DNA from: Chlorops oryzae
Lineage: Eukaryota > Arthropoda > Insecta > Diptera > Chloropidae
Length of the DNA: 64,000 nt
Assembly (NCBI GenBank): GCA_020466095.1
Contig: CM035808.1
Coordinates: forward strand, 75,075,188-75,139,187
Direction of reading: 5' to 3'
Part shown: positions 29,482 through 40,882 of the stretch, piece after piece
Layout: each line of letters begins with the position of its first letter
How positions within the stretch are numbered: position 1 is the first letter of the stretch
The notes under the pieces: generated by a model
What the model was told of the DNA's origin: nothing
Seen by the model: only the letters and a program-made list of their open reading frames with translations
The model's database searches: none
Made by a program: the position numbers and the translations under genes

Positions 29482-31260
29482 CTTCTTCTTCTTGCGAGTG
29501 TTACTATCCCGGTCTATCCCGGGGTCCGCAAAACGCGACCAGTTACTCTATTTTGTTCTGTCGGTTGCATCATCCGAGGTAAGTCCTACAGCCTCAAGGT
29601 CCCATTTTATTGTGTCCATCCAGCGCTGTTTCGGACGCCCCGGTTTTCTGTAACCTTGAATTTCTAGTGCGTAGCCTTTCTTTGCCAAAGTCTCCTTATT
29701 TTCTCTCAGGACGTGTCCATACCAGCGAAGCCTTGCTTCCCGGATTTTCCCAATAATTGGCACAACTCCATAGCGTCTACGGATGTCAACATTTGGAACA
29801 TGATCAAGACAAGTGAGTCCGGATATCCAGCGACGCATCTTTGTTTCCATAACACTAACCTTTCTTTCTGCTACTTTCGTTGCTGGTAGACATTCGGTAC
29901 TATAAAGAGCGACTGGCCTGATGACTGTGCGGTAAATTTTGAATTTTAAGCGGTCGCTTATCTTTTTATCGCACATAACACCAGTCGTTGAACTCCACTT
30001 AAGCCAAGCGGCGTTAACTCTCTCAGCAACTTTGCGAGTGATCGTCCCGTCAGCAGAAAGTGCCGACCCAAGATATTTAAATTTTTCCGTTCTAGGTAGG
30101 TCAGTGTTATTTATTTTGATGGTCCCTGCTTCGCAACTGTGTGTTGTCATGTATTCGGTTTTTCCGACATTCAAACGTAGTCCAAACTTAGACCATCTAT
30201 CAAGCGAGTCTTATACTTGTTGCTGTAAGTTGTTTTTATTGGTTGAGGCAAGAAGAACGTCATCTGCGTATAGTAACGCCCAGGGAGGTGATATTTGTAG
30301 GTCTTCGGTAATTGAATCCATAACTAATATGAACAAAAGAGGAGATAGAGTTGATCCTTGGTGAACGCCTACAGATATTGAAAATTCAGATGAAATTCCG
30401 GCAGCAGAATGTACTCGACTTTTGCGATTTGCATACAGAAGTTTTACCCACATAATAAGTTCTTGCGGCACTAAGTGTTCTCTCAAAGCATACCAAATGA
30501 GATCATGAGTAACGTAATCAAATGCCTTTTCTAAATCAAGAAAGGCCATATAATGTGGTACTTGATTTCCCTGTGTTTTTCCATTAAAATTCGAGCGGCG
30601 TGAATTGCATCGGTGGTGCCATAGTTTTTAACCAACCGAGCATGGTTTATCTTTTACCTGACTATTTTACGAGTTCCTTTATCTAGTATCATTTCAAACA
30701 CTTCAAGTGTGTGGGATAAGTGCCGACCCGGCCTATTATTTGAACAATCTGCTGGGCTACCTTTCTTTTCTTATATGGGTACGGTTGTGTTCCTTAGCCA
30801 GTCTGAGGAAACTCTCTTTTCCGTTTCTATTCGGTTAAATAATTCCAGTAACCAAGAGTTGAAGTCACCTGATTTCCAAATCCCAGCTGGTACATCATCT
30901 ATACCAATAGCCTAACCAGTTTTCGTTTTACTTATGGCCTCATCAACTTCGTGTAAAGTGATTCTTTGAATGGGACCAGATATCGCTTTTATGGTTGGTA
31001 TTAGAGGGTGTGGGAATTCTTCTGTGGATATTTTTTCAAAATAGTTTCGCCAGCGTTCACGACAATCCTTGCGAACTAATATTAGATGACCGTTTTCATC
31101 GTTGACTCAGTAAAACTTTTCAATGTCCCGAGTGGATCGTTGACGAGATTTAGCAAGACGATAGACAAATTTTTCCCCATCACGAGTACTAAGGCGATCA
31201 TAGAGCTCTTCAAAATGTGCAGCTCTGGTGCATGTCACTGCTCTTTTTATGATCTTATAA
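29482..31260 (-). pseudogene. RTE-clade reverse transcriptase fragment, unit 1
   Basis: Minus strand, 5'-truncated. It begins in AVTCTRAAHFEELYDRLSTRDGEKF, and the RT core has MAFLDLEKAFD (motif A), GVHQGSTLSPLLF (motif B) and LLYADDVLLA (motif C, intact). After a stop at about 30211 the RTE C-terminal region follows: EKFKYLGSALSADG, AAWLKWSSTTGVMCDKKI, IYRTVIRPVALY, ARLRWYGHVLR and GRPKQRWMD. The 3' end has repeated GAAGAA typical of RTE tails. The region between 30600 and 31240 has stops. The endonuclease domain is absent. Confidence 0.87.
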
Positions 31261-31543
31261 TTTTATTTACAAACGTAGGAGTGTATAATCCTTCTAGGAC
31301 ATCACAAAACTCCTTTAAGCTTGCGAACTTCCTTTCACATAGAACCATGTATGGATATGGTCCTAGTCTACTCTTCATGCATTCTGTTGCGAAATATTCT
31401 TGCTCGGGCTCTATGTTGCCTTCAACCGATTTGCATTCAACCGATTTGCATTTTTCCCTAAATGCATAAGTCCCAATTTCTATGCCTGTTTGGCATAATC
31501 TTTCAAATGAGTCAATTAAGTCATTTATTATTGTTAAGCACAT
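31247..31543 (-). CDS. 98-codon unclassified reading frame, unit 1
   Basis: MCLTIINDLIDSFERLCQ to TPTFVNKIIRS, minus strand. It contains an in-frame duplication CKSVECKSVE from a short tandem repeat (AACCGATTTGCATTC twice). It is broken downstream by the RTE fragment, so it may be the 5' part of a longer gene. Upstream on the same strand are a GTGAGTATG donor-like site and an AATAAAG. I do not recognise the family. A retroelement gag start is the best guess. An identical copy is at 40029-40325. Confidence 0.35.
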   Translation of the reverse strand: MCLTIINDLIDSFERLCQTGIEIGTYAFREKCKSVECKSVEGNIEPEQEYFATECMKSRLGPYPYMVLCERKFASLKEFCDVLEGLYTPTFVNKIIRS

Positions 31544-31544
31544 C

Positions 31545-32070
31545 TTGACCTGTTAATTTTTATCAACCCGTTATACACTTTATTTTCATACTCACCATAC
31601 ACTGGTTCTTAAAAAGGTGAGGGTCTCCGTGTGCATAGTTTCATGGATTTATACAAATTCTTGCTTGTGCGACTTTCATGCTACTCGGAATTTTAACTTT
31701 TCGAAAATTTTAATGAAAAAATTTTTTTTTATTGAGAAAGTAAAAGAATATTAGGATTCAAAGAGGCCTTTGATGCAAATTGGCAAGCGCGTAAATATGC
31801 AAAAGCAAATTCCTTCTTCAATTCCGCTGAGTACTCAAAAAACGTTATGCGTTTTTCAGGATACTGCCTATATATATATATATATATATATATAGTTTAA
31901 CTTTATAAAGTTTAACGATAATTGACTGAAGCGACGATTCCAGACTGTAGACTTCCCAAAACGTTGGTTGATTGACATCTTTTATAGTGCAAACGATGTC
32001 TCTGCTCTTACTGATCGCTGCTAACCTAACAGTATCGTAGGTCGTTAATTTTCTGCTGTTTCTGGTGACA
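31545..32070 (-). other. Promoter-like region with TATA box and TA microsatellite, unit 1
   Basis: On the minus strand a TATAAAAG (31986-31979) is followed by an A/T-rich transcribed-looking stretch, a (TA)12 microsatellite (31869-31893), an AATAAA near 31735 and the reading frame at 31543. The layout is that of an LTR plus leader, or of a gene promoter. An open stretch crossing the microsatellite (Tyr-Ile repeats) is an artefact. Confidence 0.4.
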
Positions 32071-32075
32071 CTCAT

Positions 32076-32237
32076 TGTTAGAATGTAAAACATATATGCA
32101 AACGAATTATAGCATACCGAAACATATGTACTCTGATTATTAAAACTGTCAAATGATGTTCGAAAGAGAAGTAAAAAAAACGTTCAGTTTCTCTTTGAAC
32201 ACACAAACGAAACAGTGGATTAACTTAACGCTTCGCA
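32076..32237 (+). repeat. Copia 5' LTR, unit 1
   Basis: 162 bp, TGTTAGAATGTAAAACA to CTTCGCA. It is homologous to the 3' LTR at 52459-52621 (TGTTCGAATGTAAAACA to TGCTGCACA). About one base in ten differs, so the insertion is old. Confidence 0.85.
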
Positions 32238-32242
32238 CTTTA

Positions 32243-32251
32243 GGTTATGGG
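32243..32251 (+). promoter_or_regulatory. Copia primer binding site, unit 1
   Basis: GGTTATGGG shortly after the LTR matches the half-tRNA iMet primer site used by Drosophila copia. The unit 2 counterpart is at 43179-43187. Confidence 0.7.
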
Positions 32252-32380
32252 CTTATACAATAAGGTACATCGGTTCGCGTATTTTGTAAACTAGGTTTCG
32301 TGTTCAATAAAAAAGCCAGGTCGCATAATAAATTCCGGGATAACAATAGATCGATTAAAAGGTCGAGACAATTTTGTTAT

Positions 32381-32774
32381 ATGGAAGACCAAAGCTTAGT
32401 CTTACAAAACCGTGAAGGGTCTCTGGAAATATGTACGTTCGGCTTTGACAGCAGACGCTGATAAGGAGAGCATGAAAAAGAAGAGCAGGCATTGGCGCAA
32501 AATACTCTTCTTATGGATCCCTGTACGTTTTCTCAAATTGAAACGATTACAACAACGAAATCTGTTTGGGATTTCTTATGCGATGCTTTCAAGAACAAAA
32601 GCGTTACAAAAAAGGTTGATATACTCCGGCAATTGGTACAACCAAGATCATCGGAATGCGATTCCATGTCTGGCTGTAGAAATTTCAAAGGAAAAACTAT
32701 CAGCGAATGCAGTAAAATCAATACTTTTACACAATGTGAAATTTGAAAACAAAAGTGATGGCGCATTTTTTTGA
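32381..32774 (+). pseudogene. gag: Copia gag, unit 1, with a 125-bp deletion
   Basis: The ATG gives MEDQSLVLQN, then frame changes. A Gag core VWDFLCDAFKNKSVTKKVDILRQLV is visible. The codons equivalent to DYVNKMILTSL to LPEEFWPMC are deleted between repeated ATG/TG bases. The C-terminal part NVKFENKSDGAFF precedes the LINE insertion. Confidence 0.75.
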
Positions 32775-33049
32775 AAATCAAAAAAGAATTCCCAAACGAA
32801 ATTCATATGTCAAATTTCAGTCTTTACTTAGCTATCAATAGAGAAGAATCGTATTCGCGAACCAGTCGAACAACAAATAATCTATAAAACAACAACTAAT
32901 ACCTTGCACTAAAGTAATCTATACGTGTAATTATTTTTGATAATTTGGTTTAAAAAAAATAATTAAATAAATAAATAAACAAACAAAACAAAGCAAAACC
33001 AAAACCCGTCATTCGGGAGCGCGACTTGCGCAGCTCATTGAAAATGAGC

Positions 33050-34181
33050 ATGAAACGTGGTCGTGGCAGTGAAATTTTGACGCATTAGCGTCAAAAAGTA
33101 AGTCAGAACAACTATCAACCGCTGCAAACGGCTGAAGAAAGAGACGATTTGGATGATGTTGAGGCACCAGAGACAAACGATAAGCCGTCTACATCAAAAC
33201 AAATCCCCCCGATAACTGTTGTGAAAACAACAACAGTTAAGCTTCAAGCCATACTCACGGCGCTAAAAATTAATAATTTTGCAATTAGGAAAATTTCAAT
33301 TGGACACAATCTCTTTTTAGAGGACTCAATCAGCTATGATAAAATCCTAGAAGAATTGAAAAACCTTAACATGGAATTTTTCACGTACACTCCAAAAAAT
33401 ATAAGACCTATGAAAGCGGTTCTTTCAGGCCTTGACATTATAAGTGCTAATAAAATTAAAGAAGACCTAATCAGCCTAGGGCTTCACTGTCTAGAGGTTA
33501 AATGTGTCCACCGAGTAACCGAATATAATAGAGAAATAATATTATACATCGTTTACTTTAAAAGAGTAACAATAACTATGCGAAAATTGACAGAGAACTT
33601 TAACAACATCAAACATGTGCTAGTCAAATGGGACTACCAAGCAAAAAAAGACAAAAATTTCTATTAAATTAACTCAATGTCACCGCTGCCAGATGTTCGA
33701 GCATGGGTCGCAAAACTGCAATGTTAAATCCTTTCGCTCCATTTGCGCTGGATCTCATCTCACGATTAACTGTGACTCAACATCGGTTAAATGTCAAAAC
33801 TGTAACAAATCAACAGATATAGATTGCCCGAACAGAGCGAAATTTACAGAGATCTGCAGTTGCTACTCTCGAAAAGGAACACCAAACAAACTAATACAAC
33901 AGCATATTAAGCAGACCGCATGCTACCCTCCAAAGCTGAGCGTTTCAATATTAAGTAATAAAAATACAAACAGTTATGCAAATACTGTGCGTTTCGGAAA
34001 TTTACCCAACAATCTCAAGAGTAACAACAACAACCAGGAAGGTCCGTTAAACAACAATTTGTTTTCGTTTGATGAGCTTAAAAACCTTAATTTGGAACTC
34101 ATTGAAAACTTAAAGTGTTGTCAATCTAAATTTGACCAATTTAATGTCATTACTAACCTCGCTTTCAAATTTGTATCATAA
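33050..34181 (+). pseudogene. Jockey ORF1 (RNA-binding), unit 1
   Basis: It starts MKRGRGSEILTH followed by a TAG, then 172 open codons including KNIRPMKAVLSGLD and LVKWDYQAKKDKNFY. A one-base frame change at about 33666 leads to CHRCQMFEHGSQNCNV and KCQNCNKSTDIDCPNR. These are Cys-His knuckles of the Jockey type, with some residues altered. The product would coat the LINE RNA. It is not translatable in one piece. Confidence 0.8.
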
Positions 34182-34189
34182 GCAGCACT

Positions 34190-36810
34190 AACAACTAAAA
34201 AATATAAGCTTGGAATTGCAGAGGTACTCGAAACAAGCAAAGTGAATTGTTCAATTTTATTATAATAGAGAAAATAGACAGAGCTTTATTGTCTGAAACC
34301 TGTCTAGCACAGGATATTTCGTTTAAACAGTCCAATTTTAATTGCTACAGAAGCGATCGTCCGATAGGTAGAGGAGGGGGAGTAGCCATAGTAATCAAGA
34401 AAGATATTAAGCATGAGCCGTTGAAAATGGATAAAACAGAACTTATCGAAAAATTGGCGTGAGTGTAAGCCTTTCCAACGATACGCAATTGAAAATATTC
34501 AGTTGCTACTTTCCCGGGGGAACGAAAGATGTAACAAGTTTCAAAAAATCAAAGTTTCGCTCTGATCTAAAAACGCTGTCACGACAAAATGCAACATATA
34601 TCCTAGGAGGTGATTTTGATTGTCGTAATCCAGCATGGGGATGTAAAGGAGCCAATACATGGGGCAATATTCTTCATAGCCTAATAACGACAAATACTTT
34701 CGCATTAGCATACCCACACAGTCCAACTTTTGTATCATCAAGAGCCAATATGTAGCCATCCGTGTTGGATTTTTTCATCACCAACGCACCTTACAATATC
34801 AGTAATCCGATTGCTTTAAACAGATTACCATATGACCACCTCCCTATTATTACCTCATTTAATTAAAGATATATAAGAAATCGCGAGTACAGATTTAATT
34901 TTAATCAAGCAGACTGGAAAAAATTTCAAAAGTTTATTCACGAAAAGTTTACAAATTGGGATGAAATACTGCTAAATGACACAAGAGATATCGATCAATT
35001 AATAGATTTATTTTTTAATACTATAAACGAAGCCTTAGAACTCTTTGTACCTAAAAAAGGAGAAGAAACATCTTTTGTGATGAAATCCCGGGGTATATTT
35101 TAAATCTAATCAAAGTCCGGAACAAACATAGGATAGACTGGATTCGCTATAGAAATCCAGCTTCAAAGCATGAAATAAACAAAATTAACGCAGCGATTAA
35201 GCAGTATCTATTTCAACTAAGGAATCGGAAGTGGAATCAATTTATAACTGAACTGCCAAAAGCATCTTCAAAGTTTAGGAAAATTGCTAAAACTATCAAG
35301 AAGAAATATAAAGGTTTACCTTTGCTTCAGGAAGATGGAACAATTTTTTATGCTGATAGCGAAAAATGCAAAATTTTGGCCCAAAAGTTTTTTTGAATCA
35401 TTCAATGTTATCAGGGCTCAGTAACCCAATTACAAAGGAGTTAGTTCAATCATCAGTGGGCTTGTTCAACAACACTGAACCAGATCCTAATGATTGCATT
35501 GTAATTGATTCCAACAGAACAAAACAATATATCAAAGCTCTAAAAAAGAAAAAATCGCCTGGAATTGATTCCATCACAAACCTTAGCATAAAACAACTTC
35601 CGCCCACAGCAATCTCCCTTTTCAGAAGAATTATAAATGCCTGCCTCAAATTCTGTTATTTTCCTAGGCAATGGAAAAAGTCAAAGGTTATCCCGATATC
35701 TAAGAAAGGGAAAGACGCAAGCAGCCCCGGGTCTTACAGACCTATCAGTCTCTTGAGCGTTTTAGGTGAAATTTTCGAAAAAATCATAAAAGAAGAAATA
35801 GTAATCTTCAGGGAAGATAACAATATCCTACACCCTCAACAATTCGGCTTCAGGCCAGAGCATAACACCACACACCCACTTCTTAGAATAAGAAATAAAA
35901 TCAAAAGAAATCTTGCTGATAAGCTTTCCACCGGTATGGTTTTGTTTGATATCCAAGCGGCTTTTGCTTCGGTATGGCACGAGGCTTTGTTACATAAAAT
36001 GTAAATATTTGGTTTACCAATCAGGCTAATTAAACTTATAAAAAGTTTTCTTTCGGACAGAAAACTCAAAGTCCATATTAACAAACAATTATCTTAAGAG
36101 TATGATATACTAGCAGGCTGTCCGCAGGGATCATGCCTTTCCCCAATTCTGTACAATAATTTTACTTCCGATTTCCCAGAGTTACCGGATTGCGACTCTT
36201 CAATGTACGCAGGATACACGGCGATCCTATCCCAAGGCATATCTCCTAACGACATTGTGACAAAACTCCAACGAGCATCTCTCACCATTGAAGAATATCT
36301 TACACGTTGGAAAATTCGACTGAACGCTTCAAAAAGCCAGTCCATCTTTTTTACTAGGAGAAGAAATCACCGTTTTTTGCCTTCTTATAATCCAAAACCA
36401 TGAAATAGAATGAGAAAAAAGTGTTAGATATCTGGGTGTGAAACTTGACTCAAATTATTGTTTAAAGAACACGTAGAGCATGCCGTATACAAAGCTTAAT
36501 CCTCTATACGAACATTGTATCCATTTATCAAAAGAAAATCGAATATGAACACTCAAAATAAGCTCCTCATACACAAATCCATGATATCATTTTACGCAGC
36601 TTCGGTTTGGCATCACGCTGCCGCCGGTCACATACATTAAACTCAGATATGTCAAAACAAAATTCGGAAATTAATTTTCAATCTGCCGTGGGATTTCTCA
36701 ACTCAAAACCTTCACTCGTTAGCTAACATTCCGCTAGTGAAAGATAATTTAGATCAAATCAGCATTAGATTCTACAGTAGATGCCAAAACTCAAGTTTCA
36801 TACACATAAA
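34190..36810 (+). pseudogene. Jockey ORF2 (endonuclease-reverse transcriptase), unit 1
   Basis: Endonuclease pieces: ALLSETCLAQ, YRSDRPIGRGGGVAIVIK, ATYILGGDFDCRNPAWGC and LDFFITNAPYNISN. RT: KKSPGIDSITNLSIKQLP, SYRPISLLSVLGEIFEKI, HPQQFGFRPEHNTTHPLLR, motif A VLFDIQAAFASVWH, motif B AGCPQGSCLSPILY, and motif C changed from YADD to YAGYTAIL (36206-36217), which removes both catalytic aspartates. LGVKLDSNYCLK marks the C-terminal region. Many stops. The same motif C change occurs in unit 2. Confidence 0.87.
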
Positions 36811-37087
36811 CGAGCTTAATAGCGGTCCTTAAGATGGATGTTTTGAAAACCATGTCTTAGTTTGTGAGTTCTTAAGTTTCTTTTATTATTCTTGATTTAA
36901 GCTCTCAAAGGGTTTTTGAAAATATTCCCAACTTTTTGTTATAATTAAAAGATCGAGATTGTAATATATATAAAAAAAAAATTAAGTAGAATAGCTAACA
37001 TATGAAGTAGTTAAACTTTTAACCTATAATCATTAACTGCTCTAAACCCTGGTCAATCATGAAGCAAATAAAATAAAATACAATAAA

Positions 37088-37564
37088 ATATGTCAAATTT
37101 GTGGCGAAATAGGACATTTCGCAAGGTCATGCCAAAAGAAAAAAGAAAAGAAAGATGAAGAAAAAGAGCCAAAGCAATCTGAAAACTTATTATTGGCATA
37201 TTTAGCAATTAAAATAACTGATAACTGGTATGTCGACTCAGGAGCCACAGCTCACATGACAACTGACAAATCAAAATTGTGCATCACTACAAAATCGCCA
37301 GACAAAAGTGTCATTATTGCAAACAATAACAAAATAAAAGTTGATTGTAAATGTGATGTGAAAATGGAATTCATCAACAAAAACAGCAAAATCATTGCAA
37401 CACTTAAACATGTGGAGTATGCTCCAAACTTGTGTGCAAATCTAGTGTCAGTGAGTCAAATGGCCTTAAATGACAACAAAACCGTCTTTGGAAATGACAG
37501 CTGCAGGATTATTAACAACAACGAAGTTATTGCAACTGCAGCTTTAGAAAACGGCGTATATAAA
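37088..37564 (+). pseudogene. Copia zinc knuckle and protease, unit 1
   Basis: After the LINE, the frame gives CQICGEIGHFARSC (CCHC knuckle), a Lys/Glu linker, then DNWYVDSGATAHMT, the copia protease active site (DSGA), and NLCANLVSVSQMA. Removal of the LINE with one target repeat would rejoin the knuckle to Gag. Confidence 0.8.
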
Positions 37565-38042
37565 TGAAATGGTAAACTTTGAAAAGATAATTAGTTTGAT
37601 ATGCTTGCAGGGGTTGATAGGCAACTTTGGCATAAAGATATCCTGCTTTGAAGGCAAACAAACACGTCAGTGATTTCCACATGATGCTAATCGAGGTAAC
37701 GCATTCTTATATCTAATACACTCCTATGTTTGCGGTCCAATCAGTGTGAAATCTATATCAGGTGCTTGATACTTTGTAACATTTATGGATGACTTCAGCT
37801 GAAAGATATTCATTTATCAGAAAAAATAAATCTGAAGTACATATTTAACAAATTCATAATTTTGAAATCAGAACCAGAAACTCAATGCTCCAAAAAAATT
37901 AAAATTCTTCGAACCGATAATGGCACCGAGTACTGCAACAAAAAATTCGACCAATTTTTGAATACACATGGAATCATTCATCAAACCAGCGCATCATACA
38001 CTCCTGAACAGAATGAGCGCTCCAATAGAACAATAATGCAAT
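37565..38042 (+). pseudogene. Copia integrase fragment, unit 1
   Basis: Decayed pre-integrase region, then KIKILRTDNGTEYCNKKF (second catalytic Asp) and YTPEQNERSNRTIMQ (catalytic Glu). The sequence then breaks off at the duplication joint and continues as the start of unit 2. Stops interrupt the first part. Confidence 0.8.
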
Positions 38043-38263
38043 CTTTCCCATCAGGTCAGCTTACTCGTTGTTGTTGTAGACTGCTGATGCTCAATACCTC
38101 TAGCCACCGCTTACTTGTTGTTGCGTTTTCCATTTATTTTGTTATTGTTGTGCTGGCAGTATCGGCTATGACGACCAGCTTTTGCTTGTGAAGCGTATCA
38201 TTTATAGAATAATTGCTTCTAATTTTCCGGTCAAGATAATTTTCATTCTCTTTGTATGATCTT

Positions 38264-40042
38264 CTTCTTCTTCTTGCGAGTGTTACTATCCCGGTCTATC
38301 CCGGGGTCCGCAAAACGCGACCAGTTACTCTATTTTGTTCTGTCGGTTGCATCATCCGAGGTAAGTCCTACAGCCTCAAGGTCCCATTTTATTGTGTCCA
38401 TCCAGCGCTGTTTCGGACGCCCCGGTTTTCTGTAACCTTGAATTTCTAGTGCGTAGCCTTTCTTTGCCAAAGTCTCCTTATTTTCTCTCAGGACGTGTCC
38501 ATACCAGCGAAGCCTTGCTTCCCGGATTTTCCCAATAATTGGCACAACTCCATAGCGTCTACGGATGTCAACATTTGGAACATGATCAAGACAAGTGAGT
38601 CCGGATATCCAGCGACGCATCTTTGTTTCCATAACACTAACCTTTCTTTCTGCTACTTTCGTTGCTGGTAGACATTCGGTACTATAAAGAGCGACTGGCC
38701 TGATGACTGTGCGGTAAATTTTGAATTTTAAGCGGTCGCTTATCTTTTTATCGCACATAACACCAGTCGTTGAACTCCACTTAAGCCAAGCGGCGTTAAC
38801 TCTCTCAGCAACTTTGCGAGTGATCGTCCCGTCAGCAGAAAGTGCCGACCCAAGATATTTAAATTTTTCCGTTCTAGGTAGGTCAGTGTTATTTATTTTG
38901 ATGGTCCCTGCTTCGCAACTGTGTGTTGTCATGTATTCGGTTTTTCCGACATTCAAACGTAGTCCAAACTTAGACCATCTATCAAGCGAGTCTTATACTT
39001 GTTGCTGTAAGTTGTTTTTATTGGTTGAGGCAAGAAGAACGTCATCTGCGTATAGTAACGCCCAGGGAGGTGATATTTGTAGGTCTTCGGTAATTGAATC
39101 CATAACTAATATGAACAAAAGAGGAGATAGAGTTGATCCTTGGTGAACGCCTACAGATATTGAAAATTCAGATGAAATTCCGGCAGCAGAATGTACTCGA
39201 CTTTTGCGATTTGCATACAGAAGTTTTACCCACATAATAAGTTCTTGCGGCACTAAGTGTTCTCTCAAAGCATACCAAATGAGATCATGAGTAACGTAAT
39301 CAAATGCATTTTCTAAATCAAGAAAGGCCATATAATGTGGTACTTGATTTCCCTGTGTTTTTCCATTAAAATTCGAGCGGCGTGAATTGCATCGGTGGTG
39401 CCATAGTTTTTAACCAACCGAGCATGGTTTATCTTTTACCTGACTATTTTACGAGTTCCTTTATCTAGTATCATTTCAAACACTTCAAGTGTGTGGGATA
39501 AGTGCCGACCCGGCCTATTATTTGAACAATCTGCTGGGCTACCTTTCTTTTCTTATATGGGTACGGTTGTGTTCCTTAGCCAGTCTGAGGAAACTCTCTT
39601 TTCCGTTTCTATTCGGTTAAATAATTCCAGTAACCAAGAGTTGAAGTCACCTGATTTCCAAATCCCAGCTGGTACATCATCTATACCAATAGCCTAACCA
39701 GTTTTCGTTTTACTTATGGCCTCATCAACTTCGTGTAAAGTGATTCTTTGAATGGGACCAGATATCGCTTTTATGGTTGGTATTAGAGGGTGTGGGAATT
39801 CTTCTGTGGATATTTTTTCAAAATAGTTTCGCCAGCGTTCACGACAATCCTTGCGAACTAATATTAGATGACCGTTTTCATCGTTGACTCAGTAAAACTT
39901 TTCAATGTCCCGAGTGGATCGTTGACGAGATTTAGCAAGACGATAGACAAATTTTTCCCCATCACGAGTACTAAGGCGATCATAGAGCTCTTCAAAATGT
40001 GCAGCTCTGGTGCATGTCACTGCTCTTTTTATGATCTTATAA
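38264..40042 (-). pseudogene. RTE-clade reverse transcriptase fragment, unit 2
   Basis: Copy of 29482-31260 with the same stops and the same YADD motif. One visible change is LEKAFD to LENAFD in motif A. Confidence 0.87.
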
Positions 40043-40325
40043 TTTTATTTACAAACGTAGGAGTGTATAATCCTTCTAGGACATCACAAAACTCCTTTAA
40101 GCTTGCGAACTTCCTTTCACATAGAACCATGTATGGATATGGTCCTAGTCTACTCTTCATGCATTCTGTTGCGAAATATTCTTGCTCGGGCTCTATGTTG
40201 CCTTCAACCGATTTGCATTCAACCGATTTGCATTTTTCCCTAAATGCATAAGTCCCAATTTCTATGCCTGTTTGGCATAATCTTTCAAATGAGTCAATTA
40301 AGTCATTTATTATTGTTAAGCACAT
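40029..40325 (-). CDS. 98-codon unclassified reading frame, unit 2
   Basis: Identical in sequence to the frame at 31247-31543, including the CKSVE duplication. Same uncertainty about identity. Confidence 0.35.
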   Translation of the reverse strand: MCLTIINDLIDSFERLCQTGIEIGTYAFREKCKSVECKSVEGNIEPEQEYFATECMKSRLGPYPYMVLCERKFASLKEFCDVLEGLYTPTFVNKIIRS

Positions 40326-40648
40326 CTTGACCTGTTAATTTTTATCAACCCGTTATACACTTTATTTTCATACTCACCATACACTGGTTCTTAAAAAGGT
40401 GAGGGTCTCCGTGTGCATAGTTTCATGGATTTATACAAATTCTTGCTTGTGCGACTTTCATGCTACTCGGAATTTTAACTTTTCGAAAATTTTAATGAAA
40501 AAATTTTTTTTTATTGAGAAAGTAAAAGAATATTAGGATTCAAAGAGGCCTTTGATGCAAATTGGCAAGCGCGTAAATATGCAAAAGCAAATTCCTTCTT
40601 AAATTCCGCTGAGTACTCAAAAAACGTTATGCGTTTTTCAGGATACTG

Positions 40649-40683
<35 letters not shown>

Positions 40684-40856
40684 TAACTTTATAAAGTTTA
40701 ACGATAATTGACTGAAGCGACGATTCCAGACTGTAGACTTCCCAAAACGTTGGTTGATTGACATCTTTTATAGTGCAAACGATGTCTCTGCTCTTACTGA
40801 TCGCTGCTAACCTAACAGTATCGTAGGTCGTTAATTTTCTGCTGTTTCTGGTGACA
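40326..40856 (-). other. Promoter-like region with TATA box and TA microsatellite, unit 2
   Basis: Copy of the region in unit 1. The TATAAAAG is at 40768-40761 (minus strand), and the microsatellite has 15 TA units (40651-40680) against about 12 in unit 1, a normal slippage difference. Confidence 0.4.
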
Positions 40857-40882
40857 CTCATTGTTAGAATGTAAAACATATA

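Larger units (their letters stand above)
32818..37087 (+). mobile_element. Jockey-clade LINE, unit 1
   Basis: 4270 bp from CAGTCTTTACTTAG to an A-rich tail (AAATAAAATAAAATACAATAAA). It is flanked by the 13-bp direct repeat ATATGTCAAATTT (32805-32817 and 37088-37100), which is part of the copia zinc-knuckle codons. It has an ORF1 with zinc knuckles and an ORF2 with endonuclease and RT, both broken. Full-length at both ends. Confidence 0.88.
29261..38042 (+). repeat. Tandem duplication, unit 1
   Basis: It matches 38043 onward at an offset of 8782 bases. Unit 1 ends within copia integrase codons (AGAACAATAATGCAAT) and jumps straight back to CTTTCCCATCAGG, the start of the unit, with AT shared at the joint. 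It contains an RTE fragment, an unclassified region, and a copia element with a Jockey LINE inside. A 125-bp stretch of copia gag present in unit 2 is missing here. Confidence 0.9.
32076..38042 (+). mobile_element. Copia element, unit 1 (3' part missing)
   Basis: 5' LTR 32076-32237, copia-type primer site, gag, zinc knuckle, protease and part of integrase, cut at the duplication junction. The 5-bp CTCAT before the LTR is repeated after the 3' LTR in unit 2 (52622-52626). A Jockey-clade LINE is inserted inside. Confidence 0.87.

Noticed and set aside
31845..32093. 82-codon minus-strand frame (122 codons in unit 2) with Tyr-Ile repeats
   Set aside because: It reads through a TA microsatellite and a TATA-box region. 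The length differs between units only because of repeat slippage.
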